A stretch of DNA of 64,000 bases from NCBI GenBank assembly GCA_902515095.1, contig CABXTC010000002.1, positions 62,001 to 126,000 of the forward strand. The letters run 5' to 3'. Shown piece by piece: positions 8,585 through 18,632 of this stretch. Positions within the stretch are counted from its first letter, which is position 1. Every line of letters starts with the position of its first letter. Both the position numbers and the translations under genes were made by a program. The stretch is from an uncultured Pelagibacteraceae bacterium. Lineage in GTDB: Bacteria > Pseudomonadota > Alphaproteobacteria > Pelagibacterales > Pelagibacteraceae. The notes under the pieces were generated by a model. That model had not been told where the DNA came from and made no database searches. It saw only the letters and a list, made by a program, of their open reading frames with translations.

Positions 8585-8956
8585 TTATTTAAAAAACTTT
8601 CTCAAATCTGGTTTAAAATAATCTGGTCCTTTCATAACTTTACCAAATTCATTGTAAATAGGTTTTCCGTCTCTACCTAATTTACTCATATTGGAACTTT
8701 GAACCTCATCAAAACATTTATCTAAATTTATTCCAAATGCATGACCAGCTCCATAAGTTACATATAAAATATCAGTTAATGCATCTGCTACTTCTACTAT
8801 ATCTTTTTTTTGCATTGCCTCTGAAAGTTCTTCTAATTCTTCCTTTATTAGACTTAATCTAAGTTTATTAATTTTATCAGTACTAAATGAGGGATCTAAC
8901 TTGACCTCTTGACCAAAAGTTTTCATAAAAGTACCTACTTTTTCAAAATTTGTCAT
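8585..8956 (-). CDS. MazG-like nucleotide pyrophosphohydrolase (all-alpha NTP-PPase)
   Basis: 123 residues with the metal-binding pattern of all-alpha NTP pyrophosphatases: EELEEL at about 39-44, then DALTD at about 58-62. The second half contains GHAFGINLDKCFDEVQSSNMSKLG, as in short MazG or PRA-PH-like proteins. These hydrolyse NTPs or modified nucleotides to monophosphate and pyrophosphate; the substrate here is not known. The start at 8956 is chosen because a good ribosome-binding site (CAGGAG on the minus strand) lies just upstream. A longer in-frame version to 9082 would run into fumC and is rejected. It is divergent from fumC. Confidence 0.82.
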   Translation of the reverse strand: MTNFEKVGTFMKTFGQEVKLDPSFSTDKINKLRLSLIKEELEELSEAMQKKDIVEVADALTDILYVTYGAGHAFGINLDKCFDEVQSSNMSKLGRDGKPIYNEFGKVMKGPDYFKPDLRKFFK

Positions 8957-9009
8957 TTTGCTCCTGTTAGTTAAGTAAATTTTAATATATAAATACTTCT
9001 TAATTATCA

Positions 9010-10398
9010 ATGAAATTTCGAAAAGAATTTGACAGTATTGGATCAATAAATGTTCCCAATGACAAATACTGGGGAGCATCAACGCAAAGATCTAAAAAAT
9101 ATTTTGATATTGGTGAATTTCTAGTTAGACCTACTCTAATTAAATCAATTGCTATTATTAAAAAAGCTGCTGCAAAAGTACATCAAAAAGAAAAGCAAAT
9201 TTTACCAAAAATTTCAAAAGCAATAATTATTGCATCTAATGAAATAATTGCAGGTAAGCTAGATACTCATTTTCCATTAAAAGTTTGGCAAACTGGGTCT
9301 GGTACACAAACAAATATGAATGTAAATGAGGTAATAGCTAACAGAGCTATAGAAATTTTAGGTGGTAAAAAGGGCTCAAAGAAACCTGTGCACCCAAATG
9401 ATCATGTAAATAAGTCTCAATCTACTAATGACGTTTTTCCTACTGCAATGCACATTTCTATTGCGATAGAAACTAAAAAAAAATTATTACCCTCTCTAAT
9501 ATTATTGAATAAAGAACTTAAGAAAAAAATTTCACAATTTAAACATATAATAAAAGTTGGAAGAACCCACCTGCAAGATGCTACTCCACTTTCTTTAGGA
9601 CAAGAATTTTCAGGTTATCAATCTCAAATTGAGGATTGTATAAAAAGGGTTAGTAAAGCTTTAGATGAAATTTATTCTTTAGCTCAAGGCGGTACGGCTG
9701 TCGGGACTGGAATGAATAGCAAAAAAAATTTTGATCAAAAGATAATTAGAGAAATAAGAAAAATAACTAAAATGCCGTTTAAGCCAACAAAAAATAAATT
9801 TGCAGCACTTGCGGCTCATGATGAAATAGTAAACTTTTCTGGAACATTAAACACAACAGCAGTGAGTTTGATGAAAATTGCGAACGATATCAGATTTTTG
9901 GGATCTGGACCAAGAGCAGGTTATGGAGAATTAATCTTGCCGGCAAATGAACCGGGTTCTTCAATAATGCCTGGGAAAGTTAATCCTACTCAATCGGAGG
10001 CTGTTACAATGGTTTGTGTAAAAGTTATTGGAAATCATAATGGAATTACTATGGCAGGCTCTCATGGACATTTTGAATTGAATGTGTTCAAACCTCTAAT
10101 AGCTCATAATATTTTACAATCTATTAATCTACTAGCCGATAGTATTAAAAACTTTTCACTTTATTGTGTTAAAGGATTGAAAGCTGACAAGGCAAAGATA
10201 AAAGAATATTTAGATAATTCACTAATGTTGGTAACAGCTTTAGCGCCACATATAGGGTATGACAATTCAGCAAAAATTGCAAAACTAGCTCTTAAAAATA
10301 AAACAACTTTAAAGTATGAGGTTTTGAAAAGTAAGTTAATTAATGAAAAAGAATATGATAAAATTGTAAATCCAAAAAAAATGATTTACCCAGCATAA
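9010..10398 (+). CDS. fumC: Class II fumarate hydratase FumC
   Basis: Interconverts fumarate and malate in the TCA cycle; iron-independent homotetramer. It contains TGSGTQTNMN (about residues 95-104), GRTHLQDATPLSLGQE with the catalytic His (about 187) and the superfamily signature GSSIMPGKVNP (about 316-326). Length is 462 residues, exactly that of the class. The start at 9010 gives MKFRKEFDSIGSINVP, the usual beginning. The last 13 bases overlap the convergent AsmA-like gene. Confidence 0.96.
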   Translation: MKFRKEFDSIGSINVPNDKYWGASTQRSKKYFDIGEFLVRPTLIKSIAIIKKAAAKVHQKEKQILPKISKAIIIASNEIIAGKLDTHFPLKVWQTGSGTQTNMNVNEVIANRAIEILGGKKGSKKPVHPNDHVNKSQSTNDVFPTAMHISIAIETKKKLLPSLILLNKELKKKISQFKHIIKVGRTHLQDATPLSLGQEFSGYQSQIEDCIKRVSKALDEIYSLAQGGTAVGTGMNSKKNFDQKIIREIRKITKMPFKPTKNKFAALAAHDEIVNFSGTLNTTAVSLMKIANDIRFLGSGPRAGYGELILPANEPGSSIMPGKVNPTQSEAVTMVCVKVIGNHNGITMAGSHGHFELNVFKPLIAHNILQSINLLADSIKNFSLYCVKGLKADKAKIKEYLDNSLMLVTALAPHIGYDNSAKIAKLALKNKTTLKYEVLKSKLINEKEYDKIVNPKKMIYPA

Positions 10399-11969
10399 GT
10401 TTGAAAAAATTTCTTTACAAAATTTCTGAAAATTACTTTATTTAATAAATCTTTATTATTTCTGTTGTATTGGTCTAAGAAATCTTCCAATTCTTGATTT
10501 GAAACATTATCGATTTTTAGATTATTCAAAATTAATTTATCTTGGGTGAGATCATAGATAAAATCTGCTTTAATTTCTTTGAAAACATCCCTATAATTTC
10601 TTTTTATCTGAAAATACCTAAAAAATTTTTCAACATCATTAAAATTAAATGAAATTTCACCAATCAATTTTTTTCCATTTTGATCATTTAAAAATTCAAT
10701 ATCTGTTGATTTAATGGAAAGTGATTCATTCCAATCAACATCAAAATTGCTCATAAAAATTCTTCCATCAGCTAATTGAATTTCTAAAATAAAATCGGTC
10801 AAATATTCAAATTTATCAATTTTATCTATACGCATGTTTACTATTGCATTTAAATTTGAATTATTTAGCAATTCGGAGTCTAATAAATCTAGAATTAAAG
10901 TATCATTTTTAAATATTTTTTTTTGACTAATGTAATTAAAATTTAAGTCAGAAACAAAATAAAATGGTTTAAAATTTAATCGACCACTAAAATTTTCATC
11001 TTTAGATAAAAAATTTAAAGTATTGTTTTTAATAATATATCTAAATGAATTATTTTTATTAATAAATTCTATATCAAAAAACCCTCTAGTTTCAGACTCA
11101 CTATATTCTATTGAGGTTTCAATATTTAATCTAATTTTTTTTGATGATAACTTAAGGTTTTTTTTCTCATTATTAATATCTTTATTTACTATAAATTTAA
11201 ATGGAATGTTAAAAATTTCAAAATCTGTTTTTACTTTCTGTAAATCATTTTTTTCATCATAAAAGAAATTTAAATTATCTATTTTTGACAAAAATAATAA
11301 TTCATCGTCTTCGCTCTTGTAAAAAAACTTTGATTTTTTAAAAAAGACTTTATTCTCTTTTTCATTGTTATTAAGTGTTTTTTTGAAAAAATTAATATTA
11401 TTAGCATTGATTTGAAATTCTGAATTCTTAAATACCAAATCTTGAATCTTAATTTTTTTTAAAGAGAAAAGATTCGAAAATGATATATAAAATTTTACAT
11501 AATCAGAATTTCCCAAAATTTTTTTTTCATGAACAATGTCTAAGTTTTTTGTGAAAAAAAATGGTTTTGGGAATAAACCATAACTAATTTTTTCATTAAA
11601 ATTTATATCTATCTCATATTTATCAGAAATCTTATTTTGTAAAAAACTCCTAATTTCATTTTTATTATAAAAAATTGGTATCATAAAATAACTTAAAGAA
11701 AATAAAGCGGTCACCACAACGACTAAAGCTTTCTTATTTTCAAAAATACTTAAACTTTTCTTGTTCTGATTGTATTTTTTAAAATCTTTAAATTTATTAA
11801 AAAAACTTTCTATTTTCTGATCTAAGCGAATAAATTTTTTTTTAATTGGTACATGCCTGCTTTTTGGATATTTTGACCTACTTAAAGCAGCAAAAAAACT
11901 TTCTATAATCTTATTTATTGATAATAATAATTTTCGAAATTTTTTTTTATAAAAATTTAAATTAAACAT
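10386..11969 (-). CDS. AsmA-like membrane-anchored protein
   Basis: 527 residues from the ATG at 11969. A basic, Lys/Phe-rich N-terminus of about 77 residues precedes one transmembrane helix (about 78-102). A long beta-rich region follows, opening with an AsmA-like stretch (INFNEKISYGLFPKPFFFTKNLDI). AsmA/YhdP-type proteins are bridge-like factors linked to phospholipid transport to the outer membrane. Similarity is weak and restricted to the start of the domain, so the family call is tentative. The long cytoplasmic N-terminal extension is unusual, because AsmA normally begins with its membrane helix. A longer in-frame start at 12074 would overlap uvrD and is rejected. It is divergent from uvrD with a 32-base gap. 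Confidence 0.6.
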   Translation of the reverse strand: MFNLNFYKKKFRKLLLSINKIIESFFAALSRSKYPKSRHVPIKKKFIRLDQKIESFFNKFKDFKKYNQNKKSLSIFENKKALVVVVTALFSLSYFMIPIFYNKNEIRSFLQNKISDKYEIDINFNEKISYGLFPKPFFFTKNLDIVHEKKILGNSDYVKFYISFSNLFSLKKIKIQDLVFKNSEFQINANNINFFKKTLNNNEKENKVFFKKSKFFYKSEDDELLFLSKIDNLNFFYDEKNDLQKVKTDFEIFNIPFKFIVNKDINNEKKNLKLSSKKIRLNIETSIEYSESETRGFFDIEFINKNNSFRYIIKNNTLNFLSKDENFSGRLNFKPFYFVSDLNFNYISQKKIFKNDTLILDLLDSELLNNSNLNAIVNMRIDKIDKFEYLTDFILEIQLADGRIFMSNFDVDWNESLSIKSTDIEFLNDQNGKKLIGEISFNFNDVEKFFRYFQIKRNYRDVFKEIKADFIYDLTQDKLILNNLKIDNVSNQELEDFLDQYNRNNKDLLNKVIFRNFVKKFFQTYAG

Positions 11970-12001
11970 AAATTGTTCTGACTTATAATTAAATAATTCA
12001 A

Positions 12002-14038
12002 ATGGTAAACTCAGATTATTTAAAAAATCTAAATGAGGCTCAAAAACAAGCTGTATTGTCTTTGGATGGACCATTATTAATCGTTGCTGGCGCTGGATCT
12101 GGAAAAACTAAAGTTTTAACTAGTAGAATTGCTCATATTATAAAAAATAAGAAAGCTTTTCCAAATCAAATCCTTGCAGTTACATTTACCAATAAAGCTT
12201 CAAAAGAAATGCAAGATAGAGTTAGTAAGATTCTGGGATCATCAGCAGTTGGTTTGTCTTGGCTTGGAACATTTCATTCAATTTGTGCAAAACTATTAAG
12301 AAAACATGCTTCGGCAGTTAATTTAAATTCAAATTTTACAATTGTTGATACCGATGATCAAATTAGACTAATTAAAAATATTTGTAAGGCTGAAAATATT
12401 GACGTCAAACAAATTTCTCCCAGATATGTCATAGCAATTATTGATAAGTGGAAAAATAAAGGTTTTTATCCAAGTGAGGTAAAAATTAATTCAAAGGATA
12501 TTTATGAAAAAATAATTTTGCCAGTTTACAAAATTTATCAATCAAAATTAATTGAGTTAAATGCTTGTGATTTTGGAGATCTTATTTTGCATTCTGTTAA
12601 AATTTTGGAAAAAAATGAGGACATTAGAAAAATCTATTCTAATAACTTCAAATATATACTTGTAGATGAATATCAAGATACAAATTTTATACAAAGTCGA
12701 TGGCTTGATTTGTTAGCAGAAAAAAACAAAAACATCTGTTGTGTTGGGGATGATGATCAATCAATTTACAGTTGGAGAGGAGCTGAAATAAAAAATTTTT
12801 TAGAATTTGATAAGATATATGAAAACACAAAAGTAATAAGATTAGAAAAAAATTATAGATCCTCAAAAAATATTTTATCTGTAGCCTCCTCTTTAATTTC
12901 CAATAATCAGAATAGAGTTGGAAAGACATTAGAGTCAACAATGGAAGAGGGTGACCTAATTAAACTAAATTGTTTTAAAAACGGGAAAGATGAAGCGATA
13001 GGTGTTTCAGATGAAATAGAGCAGATTAAGACAAAGTACTCACTAAACAATATTGCAATTTTAGTTAGAGCTATTTTTCAAACAAGAGAGTTTGAAGAAA
13101 GATTTTTAAAAATTGGTTTGCCGTATAGAATTTTGGGTGGAATAAAATTTTATGAAAGAGCTGAAATAAAAGATTGTGTAGCTTACTTGAGATTGATTAA
13201 TCAAGAAAAAGATGATTTGGCATTTGAGAGAATAGTTAATAATCCTAAAAGATCTATTGGTGAAAGCACAATAAAAACAATTCATGAATATTCAAAAAAA
13301 AATAAAATTTGCCTGGAAAATGCAGCTAGAAAAATGATTCTAGAAAATTTAATAAAACCTAAAGCTAAGATTGGTTTAAATTTTTTTTTAGATTTAATTT
13401 CAAAATGGAGAGATGATATAAATGTTAAAAAATTTAATCATGTAAAATTATTGCAAACACTCTTAGATGAGTCTGGATATTCTGCAATGCTTAAAAATAA
13501 AAAAGATCTCGAAAATGAGAATCGTTTAGAAAACATAAAAGAATTACTTAGTGCAATGAAAGAGTTTGATAATTTAAAAAGTTTTTTAGATCATGTTTCT
13601 CTTGCGACATCTATTGATCAGGATTGGGAAGGTGAAAAAATTAATATGATGACGATGCATGCAGCTAAAGGTTTGGAGTTTGATGTGGTTTTTTTACCTG
13701 GTTGGGAAGAAGGATTATTTCCACATCAAAAATCAATTGAGGAAAAAGGACATAATGGTTTAGAGGAAGAGAGAAGATTGGCTTATGTTGGTATCACTCG
13801 GGCAAAAAGAAATGCTGTTATTTCTTTTTCTATGAACAGATTTTATCAAGGTGATTGGATCGATAGCATGGCATCAAGATTCATTGATGAGCTTCCAGAA
13901 AAAAACTTGGAAAAAAATTCTTACTTTGATGAAAATAAAGAAGTGTTTGATGAATTTGAGTTCAATCAAGATTTTCAAACAGATGAAGATGCAAAAAGAA
14001 GTCCAGGCTGGATCAGATATCAAAAAAGAATTAAATGA
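12002..14038 (+). CDS. uvrD: UvrD/PcrA-type ATP-dependent 3'-5' DNA helicase
   Basis: Superfamily 1A helicase acting in nucleotide excision repair and mismatch repair, or in removing RecA and RNA polymerase. Motif I is GAGSGKT (about 30-36), Ia is TFTNKASKEM, II is LVDEYQDTN (about 219-227) and III is GDDDQSIYSWRGA. Later come the MTMHAAKGLEFDVVFLPGWEEGLFPH and RRLAYVGITRAK motifs. At 678 residues it is a little shorter than E. coli UvrD and lacks an extended C-terminus. The window also encodes uvrB and uvrC. Its stop overlaps the next gene's start by 4 bases (ATGA). Confidence 0.93.
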   Translation: MVNSDYLKNLNEAQKQAVLSLDGPLLIVAGAGSGKTKVLTSRIAHIIKNKKAFPNQILAVTFTNKASKEMQDRVSKILGSSAVGLSWLGTFHSICAKLLRKHASAVNLNSNFTIVDTDDQIRLIKNICKAENIDVKQISPRYVIAIIDKWKNKGFYPSEVKINSKDIYEKIILPVYKIYQSKLIELNACDFGDLILHSVKILEKNEDIRKIYSNNFKYILVDEYQDTNFIQSRWLDLLAEKNKNICCVGDDDQSIYSWRGAEIKNFLEFDKIYENTKVIRLEKNYRSSKNILSVASSLISNNQNRVGKTLESTMEEGDLIKLNCFKNGKDEAIGVSDEIEQIKTKYSLNNIAILVRAIFQTREFEERFLKIGLPYRILGGIKFYERAEIKDCVAYLRLINQEKDDLAFERIVNNPKRSIGESTIKTIHEYSKKNKICLENAARKMILENLIKPKAKIGLNFFLDLISKWRDDINVKKFNHVKLLQTLLDESGYSAMLKNKKDLENENRLENIKELLSAMKEFDNLKSFLDHVSLATSIDQDWEGEKINMMTMHAAKGLEFDVVFLPGWEEGLFPHQKSIEEKGHNGLEEERRLAYVGITRAKRNAVISFSMNRFYQGDWIDSMASRFIDELPEKNLEKNSYFDENKEVFDEFEFNQDFQTDEDAKRSPGWIRYQKRIK

Positions 14039-15732
14039 TTAAGAAAAGAATAAATAAGCTTCGAGTACTATTTAAAGATTATGGTATTGATGGATACATT
14101 ATACCAAAAAATGATCAGTTTTTTTCAGAATATACTAATAAAGATAGACTTAAATTTATTTCAAACTTTACTGGGTCCACAGGTTATGCGGTAATTTTAA
14201 AAAATAAGAATTATCTATTTGTAGATGGAAGATACACAATTCAGGCGAAAATTGAGAGTGGTAAAAACTTTAAGATAGTAGATTATTTTAAGATTGTTAA
14301 TACGAATGTTTTTAAAAACCTAAACATAGGTATTGATCCAACATTATTTACCTCAAATCAAATTAAAAAATTTTTATTAAAAAACAATCAAGTAACTGTG
14401 ATTAATGAAAATCTTGTTGATAATATTTATAAGATAAAGAATAAAAAAAAAACTCCTTTTTATTCTATTAATAAAAAAATTACAGGTGAGGGCCATCTTC
14501 GAAAACTTTCCAAAGTTTCAAATTATCTAAAGAAAAATAATTGTGATTATTTGCTTATTACAGCACCAGAAAATATTGCATGGCTGTTAAATATCAGGGG
14601 ATATGACAATCCAACTAGCCCCATACCAAATTGCAACCTTGTTCTCAGTAAAGAGAAAAAATTTTATTTAATTGTTGAAAAAGATAAATCAACAAAACTT
14701 ATTAGTGAAAAAAAACTAAAAAAAAATCAAATTATCGATCCAAAAAATTTTTATGATTTTTTAAAAAAATTAAAAAATAGAAATATTGCAATAGATGAGA
14801 AAACCTGTTCAGTATATTTTGAAAGATTATTAAGAAAAAAATTTAATATAACAAAAAAAGAAGATCCAATTTATTTATTAAAATCGATTAAAAATAATAT
14901 TGAAATCAAAAATATGATCAGCACTCATATTCTCGACGGTGTTGCTTTAACAAAATTTCTCTACTGGATAAAAAATAAAAAAAAATTAAATATAACTGAG
15001 GTCGATGCTCAAAATAAGTTAGAAAAATTTAGGAAAATAAATTCAAAATATCTGTTTCCTAGCTTTAATACAATAGCTGGTACTGGAAAAAATGGAGCAA
15101 TAGTTCATTACAGGGCTACAAAAAATAATACTAAATTCTTGAAAAAAGATGAAATTTTTTTATGTGATTCTGGTGGACAATACAAATTTGGTACAACAGA
15201 TGTAACAAGAACGATCTGTTTTTCAGATCAGAATAAAAATATTAAGAAAATTTTTACTAATGTTTTAAAAGGTCACATTGCTGTTGCAGAAACAGACCTT
15301 AATAAAAAAACTACAGGAAAATTGATTGATATAGAGGCTAGAAGATTCCTTAAAAAGGATGGCCTCGATTATAATCATGGTACTGGACATGGAGTTGGTT
15401 TTTTTTTAAATGTTCATGAAGGGCCTCAAGCTATCTCAAAATTAAATTCCATTAAAATTCAAAAGGGTATGATCTTAAGTAATGAGCCTGGCTATTATAA
15501 GAAGAACAAATTTGGAATTCGTATAGAAAATTTAGTTTATGTAAACAAAATTGGACAAAAATTATTTTTCAAAAATTTAACTTTAGCTCCTATAGAAAAA
15601 GATTTAATAGATTTTGAATTATTGACAAAAAAAGAAAAGAAATATCTTTTCAATTATCATCTTGAGGTTTACATAAAGATCTCACCTTTTTTAAATAGAG
15701 TTGAAAGAAAATGGTTAGCGAGTTTTATTTAA
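14035..15732 (+). CDS. pepP: M24B family Xaa-Pro aminopeptidase
   Basis: Removes N-terminal residues that precede proline. The 565-residue three-domain form (two creatinase-like N-terminal domains plus a pita-bread catalytic domain) resembles eukaryotic APP1 rather than the roughly 440-residue E. coli PepP. Metal ligands are visible as Asp in LCDSGGQY (about 377), Asp in GTTDVTR, His in HGTGHGVG, Glu in LSNEPGYY and Glu in GIRIENL. It is translationally coupled to uvrD by a 4-base overlap. The 3' end overlaps the convergent ligA by 8 bases. Confidence 0.9.
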   Translation: MIKKRINKLRVLFKDYGIDGYIIPKNDQFFSEYTNKDRLKFISNFTGSTGYAVILKNKNYLFVDGRYTIQAKIESGKNFKIVDYFKIVNTNVFKNLNIGIDPTLFTSNQIKKFLLKNNQVTVINENLVDNIYKIKNKKKTPFYSINKKITGEGHLRKLSKVSNYLKKNNCDYLLITAPENIAWLLNIRGYDNPTSPIPNCNLVLSKEKKFYLIVEKDKSTKLISEKKLKKNQIIDPKNFYDFLKKLKNRNIAIDEKTCSVYFERLLRKKFNITKKEDPIYLLKSIKNNIEIKNMISTHILDGVALTKFLYWIKNKKKLNITEVDAQNKLEKFRKINSKYLFPSFNTIAGTGKNGAIVHYRATKNNTKFLKKDEIFLCDSGGQYKFGTTDVTRTICFSDQNKNIKKIFTNVLKGHIAVAETDLNKKTTGKLIDIEARRFLKKDGLDYNHGTGHGVGFFLNVHEGPQAISKLNSIKIQKGMILSNEPGYYKKNKFGIRIENLVYVNKIGQKLFFKNLTLAPIEKDLIDFELLTKKEKKYLFNYHLEVYIKISPFLNRVERKWLASFI

Positions 15733-17746
15733 GCATTTTTAACCAAGACGACTGATCTAAAATTTTAATGTTTAAATTTTTTGCAGCATCAACTTTTCTA
15801 TTAGTTGGTTTTTCACCAACAATAAGGTAATTAAGTTTTTTGGTAACATTACTCACAATTGACCCTGAATTTTGCTCGATTATGGATTTTGCTTCTGAAC
15901 GACTCATGTTTGATAATTTGCCTGTAAACATGAAGGTTTTATTGGTTAATAAACCATCTTTTTTATAAATTTCAGCATTTTTTACTTTGAGCACTTTTTC
16001 AAGATTATTCAAAACATTTAAATTTGTTTTGTTTTTAAAAAAATTTTTTAATGAATTGATTTGAGTCTCACCTATTCCATCAATATTTATTAAATCTTCA
16101 AAATTATTTTTCTTTGATAATATAATAAAGTTTTGTAATGATTTTATATTTTTAGATATTAACTTAGCGTTCTCTAGACCAATATGTCTAATACCTAATG
16201 CATAAATTAATTTTTCAAAAGAAATTGTTTTTCTGGAATTTATTGAATACTTCAAATTAGCTACCGATTGTTTTCCCCAACCATCTAAACCCTCTATCTT
16301 AACAAAATCGAGTTTAAAAATATCATAAGGAAGTCTTATTAATTTTAAATTCCAAAAATTCTCAACAATCTTTTTTCCAAAACCCTCAATATTGAAGGCT
16401 TCTTTTGAAACGAAATGTTTTATTTTTTCTATGGACATTTTCTCACATTCATAACCTTCACTTGAACATCTTCTAACCGCATCTTCTTTTTTGGTAGTAA
16501 AGTTAAAATCTTTTACAGTTTTAGATCCACATGACGGACAAATGTGAGGAAAGATAAATTTCTTTGAGTTTTTATTCCTTAATTTTAAATCAACAGAAAT
16601 TACATGAGGTATAACATCTCCTGCTCTTTCAATTAATACTGTATCTCCTATTCTTATATCTTTACGATTTATTTCTTCCTCATTATGAAGAGTAGCATTA
16701 GAAACTACAACACCTCCAATATTTACAGATTTAATTTTTGCTACAGGTGTTAAGGCGCCAGTTCTTCCTATTTGGATTTCAATATTTTCTATTCTTGAAA
16801 TGGCATTATTAGCTGAAAACTTATGTGCAATTGCCCATCTAGGAGCATTAGCAACATTGCCTAATCTTTTTTGTAACTTAAAATCATTTATTTTGTAAAC
16901 AATTCCATCAATGTCAAAATCAATTTTATCTCTTTTTTTTTCGACCTCATTATAATTCTTTATTAAACCATCTATTGTTCTTATTTTTTTATTAAAAGGA
17001 TTTATTTTAAAACCCCATTCTTTTAGTTTCTCTAAGTATTCACTTTGTGATTCAATTTTTAAACCCTTTTCATAACCAAATGTGTAGGCAATAAATTTTA
17101 ATGGAATTTTTTTTGTTTCTTTAGAATCTTTCTGCCTTAAAGAACCCGAGGCAGCATTTCTTGGATTAGCAAATTTATTTCTTAATTTTTTAAAATCACT
17201 ATTCTGAATGAATACTTCACCTCTAATATCAATTTCTTCTGGAAAATTTTTTAAGTCAATTTGGGTTGGTATATCTTTTATTGTTTTTAAATTTTCTGTA
17301 ATGTCTTCTCCTTCTTTTCCATCACCTCTTGATAAACCTCTAATAAATTTGCCCTTCTTAAAAATTAAAGATGCTGATATTCCATCAATTTTAGGCTCAG
17401 CGCTATATTCAATAATAAAGTTTGAATCCTCATTTAAAAAATTTAAAATTTTTTTTTCAAAGTTTAGAAGATCATCTTTATCAAACGCATTGCTTAGTGA
17501 TAACATTGGCACCTCATGTTTGATTTTTTTGAATGATTTAGAAGGTTTGAAGCCTACAGAATTTTTGGGAGAATTTTTATGATTTAAGTAATCATAATTT
17601 CTCTCCAAATTGAGTATTTCTAACTTTAATTCATCAAAAATATAATCTTCAACTAATGGTTCATTTAGATCATAGTAATGTTTATTATACTTCTGAAATA
17701 ATTTTATTTTTTTTAAATATCTTTGATTAATTTTCTCATCAATCAT
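15725..17746 (-). CDS. ligA: NAD-dependent DNA ligase LigA
   Basis: Seals nicks in DNA replication and repair using NAD. The adenylated lysine is Lys119 in KIDG (119-122), followed by RGDGKEGEDITEN and RGEVF. A Cys4 zinc site (HICPSCGSK ... CSSEGYEC), helix-hairpin-helix repeats and a C-terminal BRCT domain (from about residue 595, TFMFTGKLS) complete the standard architecture. Length is 673 residues, normal for the family. It starts 3 bases after bamD on the same strand, as the last gene of the long minus-strand division and cell wall series. Confidence 0.96.
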   Translation of the reverse strand: MIDEKINQRYLKKIKLFQKYNKHYYDLNEPLVEDYIFDELKLEILNLERNYDYLNHKNSPKNSVGFKPSKSFKKIKHEVPMLSLSNAFDKDDLLNFEKKILNFLNEDSNFIIEYSAEPKIDGISASLIFKKGKFIRGLSRGDGKEGEDITENLKTIKDIPTQIDLKNFPEEIDIRGEVFIQNSDFKKLRNKFANPRNAASGSLRQKDSKETKKIPLKFIAYTFGYEKGLKIESQSEYLEKLKEWGFKINPFNKKIRTIDGLIKNYNEVEKKRDKIDFDIDGIVYKINDFKLQKRLGNVANAPRWAIAHKFSANNAISRIENIEIQIGRTGALTPVAKIKSVNIGGVVVSNATLHNEEEINRKDIRIGDTVLIERAGDVIPHVISVDLKLRNKNSKKFIFPHICPSCGSKTVKDFNFTTKKEDAVRRCSSEGYECEKMSIEKIKHFVSKEAFNIEGFGKKIVENFWNLKLIRLPYDIFKLDFVKIEGLDGWGKQSVANLKYSINSRKTISFEKLIYALGIRHIGLENAKLISKNIKSLQNFIILSKKNNFEDLINIDGIGETQINSLKNFFKNKTNLNVLNNLEKVLKVKNAEIYKKDGLLTNKTFMFTGKLSNMSRSEAKSIIEQNSGSIVSNVTKKLNYLIVGEKPTNRKVDAAKNLNIKILDQSSWLKMLK

Positions 17747-17749
17747 TTT

Positions 17750-18583
17750 TTAAAAAAGATTTTTAATTTTACTTAAAATTTTACTTTTCTCATTTTTATT
17801 TTGAGGAATAGACACTTTGTACTCTTTGTTAAATATTTTGTATGTTTCCTTATACCACTTTCCAGAATTATAATTATAACCTAATAGTGAAGCATATTTT
17901 AGAGACTCCTCCTCCATACCTAAAATGTAATAAATCTCAACTAACCTATGTATGGCCTCCTCAACGTGATTTGTTGTTTCATAATTATTTAAAACATTTT
18001 TAAATCTATTAAGAGCAGGAATCCATTTTTTCTTTTTAATATAATGCCTACCAATATAAACTTCTTTTGCTGCCAATATATCGTTGATTAAATCAATCTT
18101 AAATCTTGCATCATATGCATAATCAGTATCAGGATAATTTTCGATAATAAAAATTAATTCTTTTTTAGATAAAATTAATGGTGCTAAATCTTTTTTTTCC
18201 CCTTCTATTATTTCATAATAACACATAGCCAAAAGATAATGAGCATATGCCATGTTTTTATCCTTAGGATAAGTCTTGAAATATCTTTTAAGATTTTCAA
18301 TTGCTAAAGAATAATAATTTTGAAGATAATAAGAATACGAGGCCATCAAAACTGATTTTGGTGCCCATTGGGATTGGGGTAACAATACTTCGACTTCCAA
18401 AAACTTTTTACTTGCCGCAAAATAATCTCCAGAATCTAAAAAGCTCATACCTTTCTTGTAAGCAGAAATCATTTCCTCATTTTGACTAGGTTCCTTTATT
18501 AATTTAATCTTCTCTACTTCTTTGCCGCAAGAATATAAAAAGATTATAGCTAAAAATATGAAAATGATTCTAATTTTATGCAT
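17750..18583 (-). CDS. bamD: Outer membrane assembly lipoprotein BamD
   Basis: Essential component of the BAM complex that folds beta-barrel proteins into the outer membrane. An N-terminal lipoprotein signal ends in the lipobox LYSC (Cys about residue 19). TPR-like helical repeats follow, for example KGMSFLDSGDYFAASKKFLEVE and MAYAHYLLAMCYYEIIEG. Length is 277 residues. lpxC followed by bamD is the usual alphaproteobacterial order downstream of the division genes. A perfect palindrome lies just upstream of the start. Confidence 0.93.
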   Translation of the reverse strand: MHKIRIIFIFLAIIFLYSCGKEVEKIKLIKEPSQNEEMISAYKKGMSFLDSGDYFAASKKFLEVEVLLPQSQWAPKSVLMASYSYYLQNYYSLAIENLKRYFKTYPKDKNMAYAHYLLAMCYYEIIEGEKKDLAPLILSKKELIFIIENYPDTDYAYDARFKIDLINDILAAKEVYIGRHYIKKKKWIPALNRFKNVLNNYETTNHVEEAIHRLVEIYYILGMEEESLKYASLLGYNYNSGKWYKETYKIFNKEYKVSIPQNKNEKSKILSKIKNLF

Positions 18584-18589
18584 AACAAC

Positions 18590-18603
18590 GAGTATATATA
18601 CTC
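18590..18603. repeat. 14-bp perfect AT-rich palindrome upstream of bamD
   Basis: GAGTATATATACTC, six bases ahead of the bamD ATG, in the 49-base gap between lpxC and bamD. It could be an operator, a promoter -10 region or a short mRNA hairpin near the ribosome-binding region. There is no T-run on the minus strand after it, so it does not look like a terminator. A TATATA core occurs easily by chance in AT-rich DNA. Confidence 0.35.
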
Positions 18604-18632
18604 TAAAAAAAATTATAAAGATGAATATTATA

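Noticed and set aside
8957..9082. Longer start for the MazG-like gene
   Set aside because: It would overlap fumC and adds sequence unlike the family; a good ribosome-binding site precedes the ATG at 8956.
11970..12074. Longer start for the AsmA-like protein
   Set aside because: It lies antisense within the uvrD coding start, including the conserved N-terminus of the helicase.
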